A model generated the notes under the pieces. That model ran no database searches. It worked only from the letters and a program-made list of their open reading frames with translations, and was not told where the DNA came from. A stretch of 64,000 nt of DNA from Inonotus obliquus. Lineage: Eukaryota; Basidiomycota; Agaricomycetes; Hymenochaetales; Hymenochaetaceae. The position numbers were made by a program, and so were the translations under genes. Location: positions 3,162,001 through 3,226,000 of the forward strand of contig JAJHTX010000003.1 of NCBI GenBank assembly GCA_032164295.1, in the 5' to 3' direction. Below are positions 59,738 to 64,000 of the stretch, piece after piece. Every line of letters begins with the position of its first letter. Within the stretch, counting starts at the first letter, position 1.

Positions 59738-60553
59738 CAATTCTCCTTTCCATCGTTTCCTTTCCTCTTAGTATGTTCCTGCATTCCCCTCATGAATTGT
59801 TGCTGTGATGTACCGGAATATTTGCATGCATCCTCCTTTCACTCTTTCCCCCCACCTGCCCATCGAACTTCATTCTGAATCTCGTTTCATCTAAGAACCC
59901 GAAGTCTCTTATTTGACCTGTCCCTCATAAATTTGCTTCTCTCCATTCTTTTGCACCACGTTTCCTCTTCCCCCTTCATTCAACGCATTCTTCATTTTCA
60001 CGCCATCCAATTCACCTTATTTCGTATCCCTCCAACATATTTGCTTCGTTTTTCCCAGAGACCATTGCGTCTGAATTCCTTCTTCTTTTTGACTTCGTAC
60101 GGACGAGGATGCTGTTCATACGTACAGATATGCCTGGCGGTTACACGCATATTGAAAAGTTAATGCTTGTTGGACGGACGTTTTTCACGATAGCCTATAT
60201 AGCAGAATTACAACGACTTGTGTATGAACAAAGGAGGCCGAGGTCCAATTTTTTTAGATGCGCCAAAGGCCAAGATTAGACTATATGTAATCACCTCAAC
60301 CTCGCCAACCTATAATTCTGAACCACACAGCTTTGGCACTGGGTTCAAGTGAGATTGAATGAACATTTATATTGTACAGATTATTCTTTCTTCTTCGTAT
60401 GTCATCCAAACATGGAGGAAACAACGAATGTGAACGTAAAGTGATGAGGTTGATATCCTAATATTGTCCGAGGAAATTGAAACTGAGATCCGACGGTAAG
60501 AATGAGGATCGGACACGCTGAGAATAAGCGTGTCGGAAGTATGCGTAAGGGTA
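59738..60553. other. Intergenic, C/T-rich 3' flank
   Basis: 3' UTR side of the Zds gene, then AT-rich spacer to the 3' end of COX8. No gene seen. Confidence 0.55.
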
Positions 60554-60930
60554 TCATGTGTGCCCGCTTTTAATCCTGCATGATACGACATAGGTAAGAT
60601 AAGAGATGTCAGGCAATCGATGAAAGTACTTGGTACTCACATCTGATACTTCGCAACTATGAACGGTGCAGCGAAAAGCGTACCCGACAACCCAAAGAAG
60701 AACAAAGCGAATTTGGGTTTGCTCGCATAACCGAAGGGCATGTTCTATGCGTTACCAAACAACATTCATCGTCAGGAGGGGGAGAGGTGTCAGTGATGAT
60801 GGGAGTGAAGGAGAGGCAGAGGAAAACGTACGTGGCCTACGGTATTCTCTATATGCATCCCGCGCACTTGTCTAGCGAGCATGCCTGCTCGTACTCGAGG
60901 GAGGGATGCAGTGGCGCGGAGGAGTGACAT
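60554..60930 (-). CDS. COX8: Cytochrome c oxidase subunit 8 (COX7c type)
   Basis: Small single-pass subunit of respiratory complex IV. Exons 60930-60832, 60744-60641 and 60575-60554 (22 nt, with the stop) give 74 residues. The first exon is a mitochondrial presequence (MSLLRATASLPRVRAGML). Then follow HIENTVGHNMPFGYASKPKF and one membrane segment (ALFFFGLSGTLFAAPFIVA) ending KYQMIKSGHT. The VENTVGxNxPF and PFxxxxYQ marks are those of the Cox8/COX7c family. If the last intron is retained the protein stops two codons earlier, after KYQM. Too short for most open-frame searches. Confidence 0.9.
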
Positions 60931-62307
60931 GGCGTCTAATGTGTTTCAAAGGCTAGTTAAGACCCAACGACGAGAAGAGGGTGGTCTAAGCTGACGAGCG
61001 ACGGCTGGGGAAGTGTCTTCAAGCTTTCCGTTGATATCAAAAAACCCTTCGATACCCTCATCCATTATATACTCTTTCCACAGTCCAGGTTAGCCTAGAA
61101 TAACAGGGTCAAAACATCGTTTGATGTCGTTTCATTTCCACTATCAACAGCACCTTTGATCCTGCACGAAAGAGTTTGCTCGGTTGCGGTTACTTTCGGA
61201 TTCGGGAGTGCAAAGTGATCAACCCGTCTTTACACGCAACACCTCCGAATTTTATATATTTTCCTTTTTGGGTAACCATGGGCGCCTTCGGAAGTAGACC
61301 AATTTGGTAAAGGTGGTATGGTGGTTCGGAGGGTATCGTTCACCACAGTGATGAATATGTCATCGTAGAGTTTGAATCGGGGTTATTATTGATATCGGAA
61401 AGAAAGAAAGAAACAGATCATCATGCGTGCATCTTCCGAATCTTTTCATTTCGCCGATCCCGTATCGAGATAGTGAAGATGCCGCATTATTTTCAGCGTC
61501 TTCTCCCGCCCGACGGAGCTAGAAAGGCGAGAGCCACAAGAAGACATCGACTTGGACGTTACCGATGGTAGAAGTGCGGGGAAAGGAAGGGAAGTCGAAG
61601 CCTGACACGTGTTCATCAAGGTCCTTGGCAAATAAGTACAAATAGCTTGCGGGAGACTTCGGTTTGTTTCGACTGATCGCTTTTGCTCCTTGACCCGAAC
61701 CGTTCACTTCCATTTCAAAATTTATGATGATCGCGTGCATCACACTGGAAAACGTTTATCCCCTCTTGACCGGCCTCGCAGAGGGAGCCTACAGGAAGTT
61801 TTAGGCACTTGGTCCTTACTGTCCCCTCCTCCCCGTTCTCTGACTACAATTTACATCTTCTCATGTTCACTTACTAGTTTGAGATACATTTCTGATAGCA
61901 TACGAAGGCGATTGCGGTGCCGTGCGTTAACATTCGGGCTAGGGACCTTGGCATATCTTGATTCACCCTGGGCATCTCCCCACTTATCTGCCGTGCATCT
62001 ACGATAGGTACACATCCAGCCCGAAATGGCGAGACCACAGAGCCGGCGGCATGTCCAGACAAGGATTAGATTAGAGCGAAGGTCAGGACTAAGTTGGGTT
62101 CAGATTTTGCAGGCATATTATCTCGTAGAGGGAGGGTTACATACTAGATGCGAGCTCATAATCGACTGATAACAGAGCTCTGAGCTGTCAGCAACTGATT
62201 TGTGGCGTATCGCATGTAGGGCGCATAATAATTCGATTCACAATCATTCTGCAACACTCGATTGTCAGAGTACTGAGCCCTATATCTGCAGATCAACACA
62301 AATCAAA
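60931..62307. other. Intergenic, no gene seen
   Basis: About 1.4 kb. Only short open frames. A GAAAGAAAGAAAC run lies near 61400. Confidence 0.5.
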
Positions 62308-63469
62308 TTAACAATATTGTGGATAGTAACTCACCCTAAAACCCGGATTTGGCTTATGATTGACAGTCGCTTTTAATTCTCCGTTCACGTTACGAGAAAT
62401 CATATACTCCCTCTGACACTCTTCGTCAAAATATTCTTCCTGCCACGGATCCGTCCAACGAACACGTTCAAGCCGAGGCAACGTCCTCGCCAATGACGAC
62501 GAAGCCACTGCTTCCCTATTTACCATATCTGGCATCTCACTGAAGTCGGGACAGAGCTTGCAGACTCTGAAATCGCACCGCTGTGACTCGTGCCTATCAG
62601 CGTGATGTAGTCGGGAATACTTGAATTGCTGAATAGGAACGAGTGCGACATGCATTGACAATAGACGCAAACTCTGGAGTTTCCGTAGACTCTCGCTCAG
62701 CATCTTGACGAAAACCTGTAGCATAATGTCCTAAATGAAAAAAAAAATCAGCATTCGTTGGTACACGTTAACCGAGAGCTACACGATACAATTGAACATA
62801 TTAGAACATACAAAGTCGAAGTTCAACAACGAGAAGCCCATGGTCTCTAATAAGAATTCTTCAACACGTGTCGTCTTGGTCGTCGGAGGAAACGTCGAGA
62901 GTCTTAGCTCCAAAAGATTCGGAAATGCGGGTCTTAACGACGACAGGTACATCCCGGTACACGTAAGATCGAGACGTAGCAGACGACTCGCTAATGGAGT
63001 TTTCTCCAAGCACTTTAGAATAGCATTATCACTACAAGTGATTGATAATGATTCCAAGTTGACGAAATGCGAAGCTAGGAGTGAGTATTGCTTTAGCGGC
63101 AATCTCATCGCGTCGTCCTGTATCATTAAATGCCTGTGTACAGTACAAGCTTAGCGCATATAACGCAGTCGAAGCAACCAAGGGCAGAACAGAAAAGCCT
63201 GACCTTATATGCTCGAGTGGAAACTGTAAATCCAAAATATCATCGGGATGGCGTAGAGACACACTCTCAAGAGGCCCTGCGTGCTCCAGATACTCTACCA
63301 ACTCGTGGAACCTATGGCAGGATGCCTTGATACCTCGGACCAGCCCGAAATCATCCTTCGGAGGAAAGAAGGCATGTAAAGGAATGTCGGGAATTTCTAC
63401 AGCTATGCTGAGTATACGAAGCCAGAGCTCGTTGGGAAGATCAGACAGCTCGTGAAGCTCGGATGACAT
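62308..63469 (-). CDS. F-box domain protein
   Basis: Probable substrate receptor of an SCF ubiquitin ligase. Exons 63469-63204, 63133-62812 and 62730-62308 give 336 residues. The F-box is at the N-terminus (LHELSDLPNELWLRILSIAV, residues about 5-25). After it come leucine-rich-type stretches (VNLESLSITCSDNAILKCL, LLRLDLTCTGMYLSSLRP, FPNLLELRLSTFPPT) that may form the substrate-binding solenoid. The C-terminal part, SLARTLPRLERVRWTDPWQE, is repeated in the neighbouring partial gene, so the two are tandem paralogs. The last few residues depend on whether the AGG/GTGAGT at 62335 is a donor; if so, another short exon follows (NDCESNYYAPY type). Confidence 0.8.
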
Positions 63470-63778
63470 CGCGATGGTAGTGAGAAAGCAACGTCCTCAA
63501 TTCGTCAGCGTCAGCTCGTCAATGGGTCGAGGTCGCGTGCCTTCACACGGATCTTCAATTCGTCAATTTTGCATTATTGATACGCTTGCCAAATCAGGTA
63601 CATATTACGTAACAAATGAGGAATAAAAATTCTACCACGGTCTGCAAGACACACCCTTTCTTCCTGCTTCCTGTACCTGTCCGAACTGCCTTGAGACGTC
63701 CAAATTTCGCCACGTTAAACTACAATGCACTTCGTTTGCGAATCAGTAATCAACTAATATACGGAAAAGCCAAAATTC
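63470..63778. other. Intergenic between tandem F-box genes
   Basis: Promoter of the first F-box gene and 3' flank of the second. No other feature seen. Confidence 0.5.
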
Positions 63779-64000
63779 TTACTGTTCAACCGGACTGAGC
63801 GTCAAGTTCAGAAAGGCCAGGATAATGGCACCATCAGACCTGACAATGCGATATTCCCTTTGGTGTCCTTCATCCTGACAATGCGTCCTCCATATGTCGA
63901 GCCAGCGAACACGTTCAAGCTCAGGCAAGATCTCCGCCAGCTTTTCCGAAGTTGTGCTTTCCCTGCGCACTATCTTCTGCGACTCGTATACTTGAAGTCC
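63779..64000 (-). CDS. F-box-like paralog, C-terminal fragment at window edge
   Basis: The open frame enters from the right edge and stops at 63779. It reads GLQVYESQKIVRRESTTSEK, then LAEILPELERVRWLDIWR and GHQREYRIVRSDGA, aligning with the C-terminal part of the preceding F-box protein (LPRLERVRW, QREYMISRNVNG). The F-box itself would lie outside the window. Same strand and head-to-tail order suggest tandem duplication. Confidence 0.75.
   Translation of the reverse strand, partial: GLQVYESQKIVRRESTTSEKLAEILPELERVRWLDIWRTHCQDEGHQREYRIVRSDGAIILAFLNLTLSPVEQ

Overview
The window is nuclear DNA of a filamentous fungus, most likely a basidiomycete (probably Agaricomycetes). The evidence is a dense set of genes on both strands, most cut by many short GT-AG introns (about 45-125 nt), micro-exons, and products such as a Zds-family PP2A regulator, a RING-PH-VWA scaffold, a truncated STAND-type N-terminal region and F-box paralogs. 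I see no bacterial operon, CRISPR array, rRNA or tRNA. All exon models were made by eye from splice sites, reading phase and family knowledge; where joined exons give an uninterrupted frame I say so.

Layout. 1-1650: 3' part of an MFS sugar transporter. 1651-8690: no intact gene; a diverged tandem array of three ~2.2 kb units with exon remnants on the minus strand. 8695-14252: cytochrome c heme lyase, DUF2408/UPF0662 protein, tropomyosin, methionine-R-sulfoxide reductase. 14253-16407: poorly resolved hypothetical exons. 16555-27281: TIM44, a Ser-rich protein, a small hypothetical gene, a C2H2 zinc-finger protein and the DEAD-box helicase DBP9. 28640-33530: a second tandem array (~1.75-1.95 kb units) carrying very small Ser/Thr/Asn-rich genes with conserved intron positions. 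33985-45037: glycerol kinase, GH47 mannosidase, RPB4, a Pro/Gln-rich protein and PUS1. 46052-49953: a RING-H2/PH/VWA protein with the architecture of the Far1/Ste5 pheromone-pathway scaffolds. 50360-50551: a MITE with perfect 30-bp terminal inverted repeats and a TTA target-site duplication. 51533-64000: small hypothetical genes, a truncated STAND-like gene, ERV1, a Zds1-family gene, COX8 and two tandem F-box genes, the second cut by the window end.

The genes are mostly unrelated housekeeping functions. Mitochondrial biogenesis is well represented: heme lyase, TIM44, ERV1, COX8, and probably mitochondrial forms of MsrB and PUS1. The accessory content lies in the two tandem arrays, the MITE and the region 50-56 kb. 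The most unusual items are the small-gene array at 28.6-33.5 kb, the Far1/Ste5-like scaffold and the MITE.
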